A stretch of DNA of 64,000 bases from Sphagnum compactum (taxonomy: Eukaryota; Bryophyta; Sphagnopsida; Sphagnales): contig OZ234497.1 in assembly GCA_965153455.1 (NCBI GenBank), forward strand, positions 14,370,302 to 14,434,301, written 5' to 3'. The stretch's first letter is position 1. Each line of letters starts with the position of its first letter. Made by a program: the position numbers and the translations under genes. The notes below the pieces were generated by a model that was not told the DNA's origin, ran no database searches, and saw nothing but the letters and a program-made list of their open reading frames with translations. Below, piece by piece: positions 37,073 through 48,524 of the stretch.

Positions 37073-38441
37073 GTCCCGGCATGCGCCTTTTGTCTTTCTT
37101 TCCATATCAGTGTTTAAGGCCCTGTGTGCAGGGTTAATCTCCGTCTGTATCTGTGATCAGGAGTAACTGGAACAATCTAGGGTTTCAACAGAATTTGAGG
37201 CGAAGACAACGAGCCTAGGCTTTCAACTTTTGCCTATTGAAACCCTAAGCTAATTGAGAATTCATAGTGGAAATGATTTTGGTATTTTCATGAAGGTTTC
37301 TGGATTGCTGAAATTCTTTTCTTGTTGGTCATGATGCAACTTTGGGGATGTGAAGACCAGCAAGTACCAGCAGCAGACAAAGCGAACCCTATTAGAGAAG
37401 GTCTATGGATCAGCCTTTCCCTTGAAGATGGATATTGAACGCCAGATTTTGTCAAAGTAAGAAACTTTGTGCTTGTATCATCTTTCCATAGTCTCGTCCT
37501 CTTTTCAATAAGTACAGGTTTCTCCAGATCTTGGGGCACACATGCTCTTTGGTGGCGGTGCTGGTGCAAATGAAGCTCCCAAGCATCTCAAGAGTAGACT
37601 TGCTGCCATCAATAGATTCAGCCCTCGGAGAAGTTATCATGTTTGCATAAAATAGCTTTTCCATAGCATCTTCAAGCAAGGTATTGTGTCTCATCTAACT
37701 TACGGATGGGTGCAGGTTCCAGCGCCCACCTGGGCTTGTGCCCTCATCTATGCTTGGCCTTGAGTCCTTGACTGGTTCTCTGGATGACTTTGGATTTGAA
37801 GATTACCTGAATGGTATGGCTACATTCTTTTGTCCATCCTGTTGTTCTGGCATTGTCTTCAATCTCTCTTTTCCTTCTTGTAGTCCTTTACAGGCTTGTC
37901 TTTGCTGACTTAGTTGTAAAGTCTCATTTGGATCTGTTATTGCTCCATAGAAGTTTGTTTGCCAGTAAGAGTGTTCAAGAAATCCATTTTGGATCCAGTC
38001 CCAGAGAGCAGATTTCAAAAATTCCATCTGTATGCTGTAGGATCTCTGCTTGCCTGCACAGTGGTTCCAGAAAGTGAACTTGTAGACATATTCCAGTGCT
38101 TTGCAAAAATGTGATGCTGATCTGAGGTGTGAGATGCTTTCTGGTTTTTCTGTTACTCTTCAGCATACTCAAGTTTGCAACCATGTTGGGTTAGAGTTAG
38201 AGATCTGAGTTTGTAGATGTCAAGAACATATTCTGGAGTACAAGGTTGGCATTTCTTAATCAGATGTGTGCAGTGTTTGTTGAAGTTTCTGGAGCAAATG
38301 CAGATTGAGCCATTGTATTGTTCGTGGACATTCTTTGCAGATCCAAGAGAGTCAGAGACCCTAATCCCAGTCGACATGCATCAGGCTATGGAGGTTCGCC
38401 TTGGGCTCTCGAAGGGTCCAGTTTCTCGTGCTTTTCTTTGA
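36639..38441 (+). CDS. UMP1: Proteasome maturation factor UMP1/POMP
   Basis: Five coding exons on the plus strand: 36639-36641, 36854-36970, 37356-37456, 37716-37813 and 38341-38441. Phases fit (0,0,2,1) and the sum is 420 nt, a 139-residue protein; plant UMP1 is about 140. UMP1 is a chaperone that binds half-proteasomes, aids their joining and is then degraded inside the 20S particle. Diagnostic segments: HDTLRHGLPALKNE and LPMHPVEVIQN (residues about 14-39), YGSAFPLKMDIERQIL in the middle, SLTGSLDDFGFEDYLNDPRE and the C-terminal VDMHQAMEVRLGLSKG. The first coding exon is only the ATG, directly followed by a GTGAGG donor. The acceptor of exon 3 could instead be at 37365 or 37371, both in frame. 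Intron 2 holds a CT microsatellite (37042-37072). The leader region upstream is pyrimidine-rich and contains an overlapping short open frame starting at 36455. Confidence 0.93.
37042..37072. repeat. CT microsatellite in UMP1 intron 2
   Basis: About 15 uninterrupted CT units ending in TAG. Confidence 0.95.
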
Positions 38442-39949
38442 TGTGATCATGTCGTCTTGGCTGAATGGTGATGTAAAGTCAATGTGCCAAACAGAAGGGA
38501 TGATGGATTTTGGACATTCTGACCATCAATATGTTTATTTGTTACTAGTTCATAGTATTTTCTTGTCATCAAGTAGCGAGTGTCTTCTGTCAGTAATATT
38601 ACAGCTAGAGCTGAGATGATGGCCTTTGTTGCTGAACATTGCATGAAAACAGTCAACCAGGGTGGCTCATTAATTCTGTTTTTAAGTACAGCAAGGGCTG
38701 GAAGTTACCAATGAGCTGCACTAACTGGTTGCTTGAAGTTGCCAGATGTCAGGAGAATGTCCTCTATTGTTTGAGATGGATCTCACATATTTCAAACAAT
38801 TGTAGCTTGTTAGAACCTGAGCAACAACTGTGATGTCAGAACTTGGATTGCCTGAATCCTGAAAATCCTTTGTGAAGGTCTGGTAGTGCCTAGCCTGGTT
38901 AGGGTATGTTGCATATGTTGCGTATGTTGCTTATGGTTAGCACATAAGCAACATACCCTAACCAGGCTAGGTATTGGCATAGGAATTATGCAGTTTATAA
39001 GCCAGGTTCACTCACAGCCCAATCAGAAGCAGTCCTTTTGTACCATTCCTCTACTTTAGACAAATTGAGGAGTTTAGGAGTTGCAATGTGAATAGGTCCC
39101 CAGGGTGGGGACATTCCCCAAATAAGAGGCCTAGGATGAAGCCTAGCTGAATCCAACCCTCCATTTCAGCAATTGCCCACTCACCCATCTTATGGCACTA
39201 TACAAATGTTATGATGGTCCTAAAGATAGGTAGTTCATGAGATTGCAGGAGGGACAAGGCACTATATGCCCACAAGAAGCCTCTTACATTCACTCTGACC
39301 ACCTGCTTGGGTGAATGTCATGCATGGAGGTTGTTGTGACTCTCTTTGCAATATACCAAATTTGCATACATTGAAAACATAAACAATTTATCATATGGAA
39401 GTTATTAAGCAGAATTTTCAAGCATTGGACCATTTTGGTTGAAAGCTAACCAAGCTTTTGTACTGAATATTAATCTAATCAAGGCAAATTCACTAAGCAT
39501 GGATGGCCATAAGAAGGATCCAAATGCAATGTTGTCAATTTGGAAACTGACAAATAGCCCATAGAGCTACTAGATCCCTGAAGAAAGTTCATCATGCTAT
39601 TTTCAGTTGGTCAGTTTATTATAAAAACCAAACTCTCCAAAGATATAATTTAAAACCATTTTACAATTTGTTTTTTACACAATGAAGGTCCAGCTACTAC
39701 CCCTCTTCTTATACATTGCTTGAATCAAAGTACACTCAACTGCCCACTGAGTAGAATTATGTGATCTTAGTTTCTCAGTTAATGTTAAAGTTTGGGTATG
39801 GGCAAACCAGAAGATCCAAAGCGAGAACAAGTTGAACTTGTTTTTGGCAACAAGATACAAGCTGGAACAAGTTGAAATTGTTATCACCAATCTGGATCTC
39901 GCTCAAGCTTTCAGCAGGTATCAAAGACTAGTCTGCACAAGCGAAAAAA
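38442..39949. other. UMP1 downstream region, including a foldback
   Basis: The first few hundred bases probably form the UMP1 3' UTR. A strong foldback lies at 38889-38971 (separate entry). The right end should contain the minus-sense 3' UTR of the XRI1-like gene. No other gene was recognised. Confidence 0.4.
38889..38971. repeat. Inverted repeat (hairpin) with near-perfect arms
   Basis: Left arm begins CCTAGCCTGGTTAGGG at 38889 and its exact complement ends at 38971. About 24 bp pair perfectly. The right arm continues inward (CATAAGCAACATAC) and can also pair with the third of three ATGTTGC-type units in the left arm, leaving a small loop near GTTAGCA. Confidence 0.9.
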
Positions 39950-42477
39950 TCAACCCTTTGTTCTCAGAATTGTGATTGTGCCATTGCCCTTAGTGCAAAT
40001 CCTTGTGCGAGTGACTACTAACTTGCCGGAGAGGCCCACTCCATAGTCTACTTTCATGTTAGGCCTTCTTAGATCATTTGTGCTCACAGAGCCACCGCCC
40101 AGACGTGGTGTTCTCCTTGGAGGTGTTGTCGATGATATGAGCTGGTTTATGTCCATCAGTGTCACGTCTCCTTCAAGTACTCCCATGGGTTTCACCAATG
40201 TGAAAGGATATGCCACTGGAGTGCTCAAATTGAATTTCTTCACAGCAATTGTATTAACTGCAACCATGATTTTTTTGGTCATGGAGGATCATCAGCAAAT
40301 AGAAAAAGTACCCCTGTGCATGATAGTGAAGATCTTTGCTTCTTGGTGACATACAAAACTTGGCATTACTTACTCCTAATAACAGTCTTCTTCTCTTTTT
40401 TATTTTTTGCTGGTATGTGCTGGCTTCATGGGTGTGGATAATCTGAATCTGTTGAGATGGTGACTTTACCAGGTGTAGATGGTTGGCTGGAGAAAGGGGT
40501 CAGAGGACCTTGCAGTACAATCTCTTTGCTGAATGACTTGAGTGGAGCCAAACCACCTGCCAGGGCAAAAAAAGCATTTTGAGTCTCTCCTCCCATATCC
40601 ACGTTGAAAAAACTTATCTTAAGACTCATCACAAAAGTAGAGGAATTAGATTTAGTGATTGTTTTCTCCTGAACATCCAGAGAAAGATCTATTACAGGAG
40701 TGAAATTTTCATTCTCCTGAACATCCATTTGAGAAAGATCTATAAGAGAAGAAAAAAAATCTTTGTCCTGAAGATCCAGAGAAAGATCTGTAAGAGGAAA
40801 AAACAGTTCCTTTGTCCTGAACATCCAGAGAACAATCTGTAAGAGGAGAAAAAAAATTCAGTGTACAAAAATCCAGAGAAAGATCTGTAAGAAGAGAAAC
40901 TATTTCTGTCCTGAACATTGAGAGAAAGATCTGTCAGTAAGAATTTCTTTTATCTTACCAGTTGTCTGTTTGACAAGTCCACCTGCTGCTTCTCTGCACA
41001 GCATTCAACACCCAACAGAAAAGCAGAAAAAAAAGGAAGCTGTTGAGCACTTGGAAAAATGCAACTGGTGAAACAACAGGCATTGACAAGAAGTAAAGAA
41101 AAGCTTCTGACCAAAATTGTGGAATCAGGTCCCACCAGGAGCTAACTTACTTCTTGTAACCCTGGAAACCATTTCTTCTTTGATTATCTTCAACACAAGT
41201 ACTCATCCAATTCTCAGACATGGGAAGAAGCTCTAGAGTCGACTCTTGCAAAGAATGTTGATTGTGATCTGCTCCAACAACACCCACATGAAGAAGGTAA
41301 AGGGATAGTTGTACTTGAGAACATTTCTTCAGAGATAGTTGTACTTGAGAACATTTCTTCAGAGATAAGTTGTACTTGAGAGCAATTCTTCAGATTGCAA
41401 GAGCATTCACATATCCATGATGCACTCCACCAGTCAGTGTTCCAAATGTTTGGTGAAAGCTCAAAGTCGCCATTGCTGATGATCAGGTGATTACCATTGC
41501 TGGCCGCATACCAGATCGCTGCCATGCAGCTCAGCTCTCCATCATACTTGAGAGGAGGATCTTCAAAGCAGCTGATCTGCAGTGTGACCATCAACAGACA
41601 ATTAGGGCAAAAGCATATTGTGCATGAGAACTTCCAAGAGTGTACTAAGCATCAGAGTACGACCACAATCGCAAGAGAATTATGTCGATGTTTTCCGACT
41701 GTTTTTTTTTCCCATGCGCTGGTAGACATCCAAAGAGTTTTGCAGCATTCCAACCTTGAGAGGCGGCTCAAGCATCATCGGCTCAACGAGTGCAACAGCA
41801 GCATCGATACACGACATGTTCCGGCTGAACGTCGAGTGTGGTATTGCATTAAACAAACGACGCCTCTTGAGACGAGCTGGTGGCCGCCTCTCTACTGAGC
41901 CATGGACTGTTGTATTCCCATCTTTTTCTTCTTCTTCTTCTTCTGAGCTTTCTACAAGATGTCAAATAGCGGTGTGCATCAGCATCTACCAAGTAAAAAT
42001 TGCATGGGATTAAAGCACATCGCACTTGTAGATGGATGATGATGAAGAACAGTCTATCTCCAAGAATAGTTTTTTCCTCTTCGTGCGAAAGACTGACTGC
42101 ATCCAGGCCATCTCCTCCTACCTTGGCTTCTGTTTCGAGGGAAAGTTGGTGAATCCGTCAGCAAGGCGTCGTCAGTGATCGGGGTTGAAAGCGCTGCCGA
42201 CGTCGCCTCCAAGTCGTTGCGAGTCAATTCATCCCAAAGTGACTGCGAGAAATCTGTACAACATTGGAAGAGATGATCAAGAACATCAAAAGCTCGGTAC
42301 TATTGTGGAAAGCTAGTTGGAGGGAAGGAAGGAATTCCTTCTATGGGGAAAAACAAAACGCCTCCTCAATGCACTGATACCTAGTGAAACGTCCGCATCC
42401 ACCAGTCCAGGCTCGAAAGGATCACGCCAATAACGATCCTCCCATGCGTCTGTCTCAATGCTGCTCTTCTCAGTCAT
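39950..42477 (-). CDS. XRI1-like protein (X-ray-induced transcript 1 family), middle exons tentative
   Basis: Minus-strand exons: 42477-42381, 42253-42122, 41951-41755, one starting at 41576 with unresolved 3' edge, 40556-40470 and 40257-39950 (stop). Phases at the resolved junctions agree. Arabidopsis XRI1 is transcriptionally induced by ionising radiation and is required for meiosis and pollen development; molecular activity is unclear. Recognisable parts: an acidic/aromatic start with DAWEDRYWRDPFEPG and LWDELTRNDLEATS, an acidic run before ARLKRRRLFNA, a DFELSPNIWNTDWWSASW segment, and the conserved tail TPVAYPFTLVKP, GDVTLMDINQ, LSGKLVVTRTRI and final GTITILRTKG. The frame stays open upstream to another ATG at 42720, so the protein could be 81 residues longer; I chose 42477 because the conserved part begins there. 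The exon from 41576 contains an in-frame 10-residue duplication (ISEEMFSSTT). An additional exon near 41000-41160 cannot be excluded. Confidence 0.75.
40669..40950. repeat. Minisatellite, six units of about 45-50 bp
   Basis: Units start near 40669, 40713, 40767, 40817, 40861 and 40909. The core word is CCAGAGAAAGATCTGTAAGA, preceded by TCCTGAACAT and followed by purine-rich sequence. It lies inside the XRI1-like gene, upstream (in gene sense) of the exon ending at 40470. On the minus strand several units read as LTDLSLDVQD-like peptides, but the frame is not kept through all units, so I place it in an intron. Confidence 0.8.
41312..41400. repeat. Tandem 30-bp repeat, about three units
   Basis: The unit TAGTTGTACTTGAGAACATT plus TCTTCAGAGA occurs twice perfectly and a third time with changes. 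On the minus strand two units encode consecutive ISEEMFSSTT peptides in the frame of the XRI1-like exon starting at 41576. The unit length is a multiple of three, so copy-number change would keep the frame. Confidence 0.85.
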
Positions 42478-43050
42478 CGTTGGTTTCCAGACTCCAATGG
42501 CCGGAAGCAGGAAGAATCGATAGTCACAAGAGCGACGAAGCAAGCTCCACACCTTGCCAATTAATTCCCCGAGTGGAATCCATGTTCTGTGCGAGTCGGT
42601 AAGAAGTTTATCTCGCAATATGCAGTAAGTTCTTGCCCCTTCCCTTCCCTCGTCGTCGTCGTCTTCTTCTCCCTCACCCGACCCCAAATCAATATCACAC
42701 ACCTCCACAAAATAACTCACACTTCGGAACCTCTACCAAACGATATCGCTCCCTACTTCTTCGTCCAGTACCTCCATCACATCGATTCTATGAAAATGAG
42801 TCTTGGACACACGGGCACGCATCCATCTCGCTCTTTACACAAGAATGCACACAGATCAACAGATCCGGGCGTAGGGGAAAAACCAGAAAGAGCAAAAGAA
42901 AATTTTACTTTACACAGAGAAAAACGACGAGGAATAAGAAAATGGCACAGGCAAGCAAGCAAGGAGGGAGCGAAGCGAGAAACGCAACGAGCGAGCGAGC
43001 GCGCGAGCGACAACGATGACGAGGAGAGACGGAGGAGAGAATAACACAAG
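42478..43050 (-). promoter_or_regulatory. Upstream region of the XRI1-like gene
   Basis: In minus sense this stretch is GC-richer than its surroundings, with purine/pyrimidine-biased runs and many CpG sites (for example around 42980-43030), fitting a leader and promoter-proximal region. Long open frames on both strands here are low-complexity and not recognised as proteins. Confidence 0.45.
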
Positions 43051-44044
43051 GGGGGCCCTTCCTTGGGACTTGTGGTTTAGCACCACGGTTGGCGCCGGCT
43101 AAACCCAGCCCTAAACTTGGCGCCAAACCGCTAAACCCAAGTTAGTTGCCCTGTACAACCAAAACTTGAAAAAAAATCTCATTGTTTGAAAAAAAAATTG
43201 GACCAAATTAAATAGGTTTGGACTAACTAGACTCTACAATCCTTCAAATTTGAAAAATATTAATATTTAAATCATAAATCCTCAAATAAGTTCTCCTCAA
43301 TTCACACAATCACATGAGTTCGTTTAGGGTTTCGAAATATATATAAAGGTAACTTAGGATCATCCTTTTGTGGAAACTAACACAAGGATCAAATTATGGA
43401 ACTAGTCTTTTGTTAGATCCAAAATTGTGAAAATACATTTTTGAACATAGGGTCATGATTTTTTAGTGTAAAAGTTATTTATTTCTTTATTTAAAAGTGG
43501 ATGAATAAGCTGGACTTCATAATTGCATATTCATATTTATTAGCTTTCGAACTTTCTATTGATATAGACTCATGTTTTATTTTGTTATAACATTTTGTTA
43601 CTCATACAATCTTTAGCATTGGGGGAGTGTGCAATGTGTACATGGAATTGAATCCACTTTTAAAACTAGGCCAAGAAGCTTTTTAAATTTGAAAAAATAT
43701 GCTAAACCCAAAATCAAAGGGTTTCAAAATTGAAGGAACCAAGTTCAAACTCTCACTTGAAGAACCTCTGAATAAACTTTGGAATGTTGAAACCAGGTCA
43801 TCTTTAAAAGGAAGAACCACACAACATGAGTCATCTATTTGTGAAGCAAAGTAGTTTGTTTGTTTTGTTTTGTTTTGTTTTGTTTGCACTTATGAGATCC
43901 ACTGAACCAGGATGCTTCAGATCGCATTCTTGGTCTCATTGGAAAGCTCTCGAGGAGGAGGGGTGCATCATCTTGGCTTCATGGCATTTGGACTTGTGGT
44001 GCAAAAGTTCTTGAATATTGAATGATTTCATGGCACCTCATGGC
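43051..44044. other. Intergenic DNA
   Basis: No gene seen. A GTTTT pentamer repeat of about five units lies at 43857-43885. Confidence 0.45.
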
Positions 44045-44408
44045 ACCGGTACCCTGAGCTTGGTCCAAAACCGGGTGAGATTCAAAAAAGACCTGCAAAA
44101 AAGTACAATAGCCTTGCGGAGGGGGGGGGATCAAACTGAGAAATACACACTTTTTGTGCCAGTTTGAGTTTGACGGTTTTGACCCGTCTTTCCTTTATCC
44201 TGAGCGCTTGCACTTCTGCTACATATATTTTCACTGCTTCTACATGTACAACTACTATAATTACTTGGAACCTTAGGCATTAAATGCTGGTTTTCAGCAT
44301 TTCATACCCAGATTTAATAAAACTTCCTTACTTTGCGGACCTCACTCAAAGAGGGGATATGGGGGTGAAAAGAGGCCCAAAGACAGGGTGAAAACAGGAT
44401 GACTTTAA
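44045..44408 (+). repeat. Dispersed repeat family, copy B
   Basis: Second full-length copy of the family described at 18385, in the same orientation. It keeps the left GTACCCTGAG, GGGTGAGATTC and AAAAAAGTACA words and the right CTTCCTTACTTTGCGGA and GACTTTAAGG words. The middle foldback has diverged: the left arm reads GATCAAACTGAG and the right CAGTTTGAGTTTGACGG, so pairing is only partly kept. Confidence 0.75.
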
Positions 44409-47400
44409 GGAAAACTGTATTGGCAAACAGTAAAATCAAATGATTACTGACCAACACTGGTTTGAACTTGCCATAAAGGGACCAAGCTCTGATTGTTGTC
44501 TGTATCAGAACTTCCCCATCACATCTGCTGAGTAATTGGGCAGCAGATGATGATGAGATTCTCCATTCGATTCTCAAATGACAAATTTTTAGAGAATTCT
44601 CAAACAATCCTTTCTCTCTCCATTTCTTTCTTTCTTTAGTTTCTTTGTTTGTTTCAATTATTTGTAATAAAAGTTTGCTGCCAGAATTTACATCATTCTC
44701 AAAATTCAAAATTCAAAAAAGGAAACAAAATTCAAAAATACACCGTACAAGTTTACAAACAAGTTATTTCCCTCTTCAGGAATCCTCACAATCTGAGGTA
44801 AAAAATAGTTATAATTTCTAATATGTTTGCGGAATTATTATTATTATTATTGCCGTTGGAAAATTCTTCCTGTAATTACATCATTGGCATACTCTTGCTT
44901 GATTTCCCCTCCCCTCCCCCTCTTGTTTTTCATAACCTGTTCATTGGGGGTTTTCGGTGATGTGGTGTCATCGCATTCGTTCAGAGCTGGCGAGTTACAA
45001 GTTGTAATCTGCCCAGTACTGAGTCGCCGGTTACGTAGTCCATAATGCTTGAGCAAGGAAGGGTTGTATGATCTGTTGCAATGATTTTATTTTATTTTAT
45101 TTTATCATTTTTTTTTTCTCAAAATAAATTACTTCTTATAAGTTATTCCCCCCCCCAAAAAAAAATCTTGCAATAATTTCTTGTTTTTATTTTCAATCTG
45201 GAATATAGAACATAATAATTTCATGTGCAATGACTGCCAAGTCTTTGCACATCCCCCATGAAATAACAAGCAATTATTTGTAAACTTTATACCTGGTACC
45301 TTCTTTGTGTGCTATATAATTAGTGTTTTAAGATAGGAGAGCAATAGGGTTAAGAAGTACTAGTGCATAGAATACAACTTAATGGATACAAAATAGAAAA
45401 GCCTTAACACATAGTTACCCTAATTACCTTGGTAACTCAAGACTGATTTTATCATTTTCAAAAAATAAAATAAAAAAATCAAATAGCCAAAATTTGTGAA
45501 GGAAAATGTTGAATCTCCAAAGAATATTTTATTTGCTGAAATGAAAATTTCAAAATTGATTGAGTATTTGACATGTGTGGAAAGTCGCCAAGAAATTATA
45601 GTATTAAAGAAAATTCAACAACATCCTTCTTGAAATTTGGAAGCCTTCATGCAAATGCCTCACCCATTGTAAAAGATGAGGTCAATAGATGAGATTAAAT
45701 AGGACAAATGTAGAATCAAAACATGCATACACCAAGATGAGTTTATGAACCCACCTCGTAAGTAACAGAAACTTTACAAAGGTTAAGAACCCTCCTTGGA
45801 CTAGTTCTTCCACAAAGACACTGACATTGTCTATTGTCCAGGAAAAACGAGCGTTCAATGGTTATAGAACATAGCAGAAGGTAAGTCATGAGATTCAACC
45901 AACTAGCAACAAAGAATGTGCAAAATGGTGTTAGGGAAGTACAAAAACACCACCCCCCCCCCCCCCCACCAATGTAATATAATTGGGGAGCTTTTGTCAA
46001 ATGGTGTGTTGTCACATTAGTGAACAATCCTTATAAGTGACTATAAAATGAAATAAACCCTCCTTATTGTTGAGGTGTTCCAACATACAAGTTGGAAAAA
46101 AAAAAATCAACTTCTGAACAAAGCCAAGGTAGGTTGAAGAACTTACAAGTTTTTCTAACATGTTTTTAAAAACATGTAAAAACAAGGTTTTCAACAATAA
46201 AACTTGCAAGAATCCAACTTGTTTGTTCATGCTTCGTATCAGTTTAAAACTTGTACTCCAAGAAGTCATGCTTCTTGATGGCCTACTAATACCTGTTGCT
46301 TGCTTGTGACAGCTATATTGAATACTTTTGCCTCTCAATGTGACTAACAACTTTGATAAATTGCTTTCACATTATAGGTTCACATTTCACATTTAAAAAA
46401 CTAAAAATTATATATCAATATCAATTCATAAATAATAAATAAAAGAGAAATCTGAACTTCTTTACAATTAACCTAAAGAAAAAATCCTTTTGGATTAACA
46501 TGTTTGTGCCATTCTTTGGACATTGCCTCCTCTAGTCCATATTTCCCAATTCTATCATGCAAAATTGACACTAGAGGCTTTTCATAGATTTGGAAGGGCA
46601 ATATGAACTAGTTGTGTTTTTTATGTGAAATATCATAGTGTTACAAATTTTTTGTCACAAATTCAATGATTTTTCATTAGATGATTTATTTTTAAAATAT
46701 TTAAAAATCACTAGATTCTATTCATGGTTGAAGTAGGTAGCCAAAAATATACAAGGATGTTTAAAAACTTCCTTTCACATTACGGCCAAATTTGGCTAAA
46801 GCATCTTACAAATGATCACCACCTTGGATACATCACAAAATCACAAGAACACTTATATGAACCCTCTTCTTTAAAAGTTGATTATTTGAAAGGATTGGCA
46901 TTTTTCTAAACTTGAATGTAGATAGTTATATGTTTTAAAGTATGAATTGTTTCACCATACTATTGTTATTTCGAAATCCAAATACATAATCATTTGATTG
47001 TAAACCCTAATCATTTGCTTCCTAAACCCTAAATTCAATTATAAAATCCAAGCTTATCAATCTCCCTTACATATGAAATGGAAAATGTGAACCATCTCCT
47101 TTTATTTTATTTTATATTATTTGAAACAAATGGACAAATCCATTGTAACGGAAGGCAAAAATAAAGGCCATATACATACTACTCCTTTTAAGCTTCCTAA
47201 TCATTGCACCCAGTACCTCAATAGTACCTCAATAGTACAACAAATAAGTATTAACCCTTTCACTTTCATGATACACCCAATTTGTGTCAATGAAACGTGA
47301 ACATGGATAGAAAGTGTGTAAGAATAAGTTAAAAGAAATGTTGCAAATCCATCTATGCATTTTGAATCCAAAAGATTGTACCAACAAATCTTTGAAAACA

Positions 47401-47656
47401 TGCCATAGACATGACCAAAACTTTGTTAATGAAGCACCAACAAAAATTACTTCTATGAAGTTTGAAGTTTGAACCCATATTGAAATTAAGAAATGGCACA
47501 TGTCTTGCTTGATTCTTCTTCCCTTCCCTGACACAAACACTTGATCATCATCATATGTGCATAAAAGGCAGATTGTATCACAAAAGTTTGCAACTATTTG
47601 TTGTGCCTTTTACTGACAATTATGGGGGAAGGGGGAAACAGTTGTGCAAGAGAAAT
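44409..47656. other. AT-rich intergenic DNA
   Basis: No supported gene. Simple sequence includes a TTTTA repeat near 45087-45106 and a run of about 16 C near 45953-45968. Small open frames at 45743-46350 (minus) and 47229-47540 (minus) are not recognised. Confidence 0.4.
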
Positions 47657-48519
47657 TGACGCACCCCCAAATTCTTTGATGGATTCAACTACGAGTCCAA
47701 AGGTGAAGACAACAGAAGGAGAAGGAGTTGGGGCGTGCTCCCTGGCTCGCAGCACTTCGGGGGTAGAGGGGCGTGTTGGAGCTTCGGGATGGGACTAGGA
47801 CGAATGAAAAGCGGGTTAATTATTCACACGGATTTGCACAAACTAAACAACAAGTTGGTTAGTGCATAGTTGAAGCACTTTTGGTGCACGGATGAACCAC
47901 GGGCAAACATAAACTCACAAGACTCATCACGGCCTGGACTTAGGGGAAACCACCACCTTCCCCCTTATAGTATTATCTGTGTCTGGCGATGGGGCTAGCA
48001 CCCAAATGTCATTTTGTTTCGGGACTCCCAAGTTGGAGTCTTGAAATTCTTGAAATTGAGATTCCCGCAACTTTGGAAATTCACAACTCTTTGTGCAGAC
48101 CTCCGATTGAGGTGAGGTCTGAAGAAAAGTTGTAACTTTCATCGAAAGATTTCCAATGATATGTGGCATGCCATCTGCACAAAAATAAATCAGGGCGATT
48201 CCCAACTTTTAGTGGTCGGGAATCAAATTGGCGGTTTGACTCCCAGCCCTTCTTTTGGCCATAACTTGTGTTTCAAACACCCAAATGGGTCATGCAAGCC
48301 CATTTTAGACATCTATGTTCCAAGAGCTTTCCAATGTTATAAATAATTCTTCAATTCAATGAGTTTTGACCCCTAAACTTGCTCTCTGAAAATTTGAAAG
48401 TCCATCGGAACTCCAACTCTCAAAGTGGGAGCATGAAATGTGACTCCCGGGCTTCATTCTTGGCCCGCACCCTTGCAAGCCCTTGCCTTGATCACGAGCC
48501 CAAGGCTAGGGTTGCGACA
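47657..48519 (-). mobile_element. Solo LTR with perfect 5-bp target-site duplication
   Basis: On the minus strand the element runs from TGTCGCAACC to GGGGTGCGTCA, the TG...CA ends usual for LTRs, 863 bp long. The flanking pentamers are identical: GAAAT at 47652-47656 and GAAAT at 48520-48524. There is no internal coding region and no partner LTR nearby in the same orientation, so it is a solo LTR left by recombination. Homologous along its length to 1-789 and 57911-58732. Confidence 0.92.
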
Positions 48520-48524
48520 GAAAT

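Noticed and set aside
42589-43126. Overlapping Arg/Ser/Glu-rich open frames upstream of the XRI1-like gene
   Set aside because: Low-complexity composition from repeats and GC-rich promoter sequence; no recognisable motif and frames overlap on both strands.
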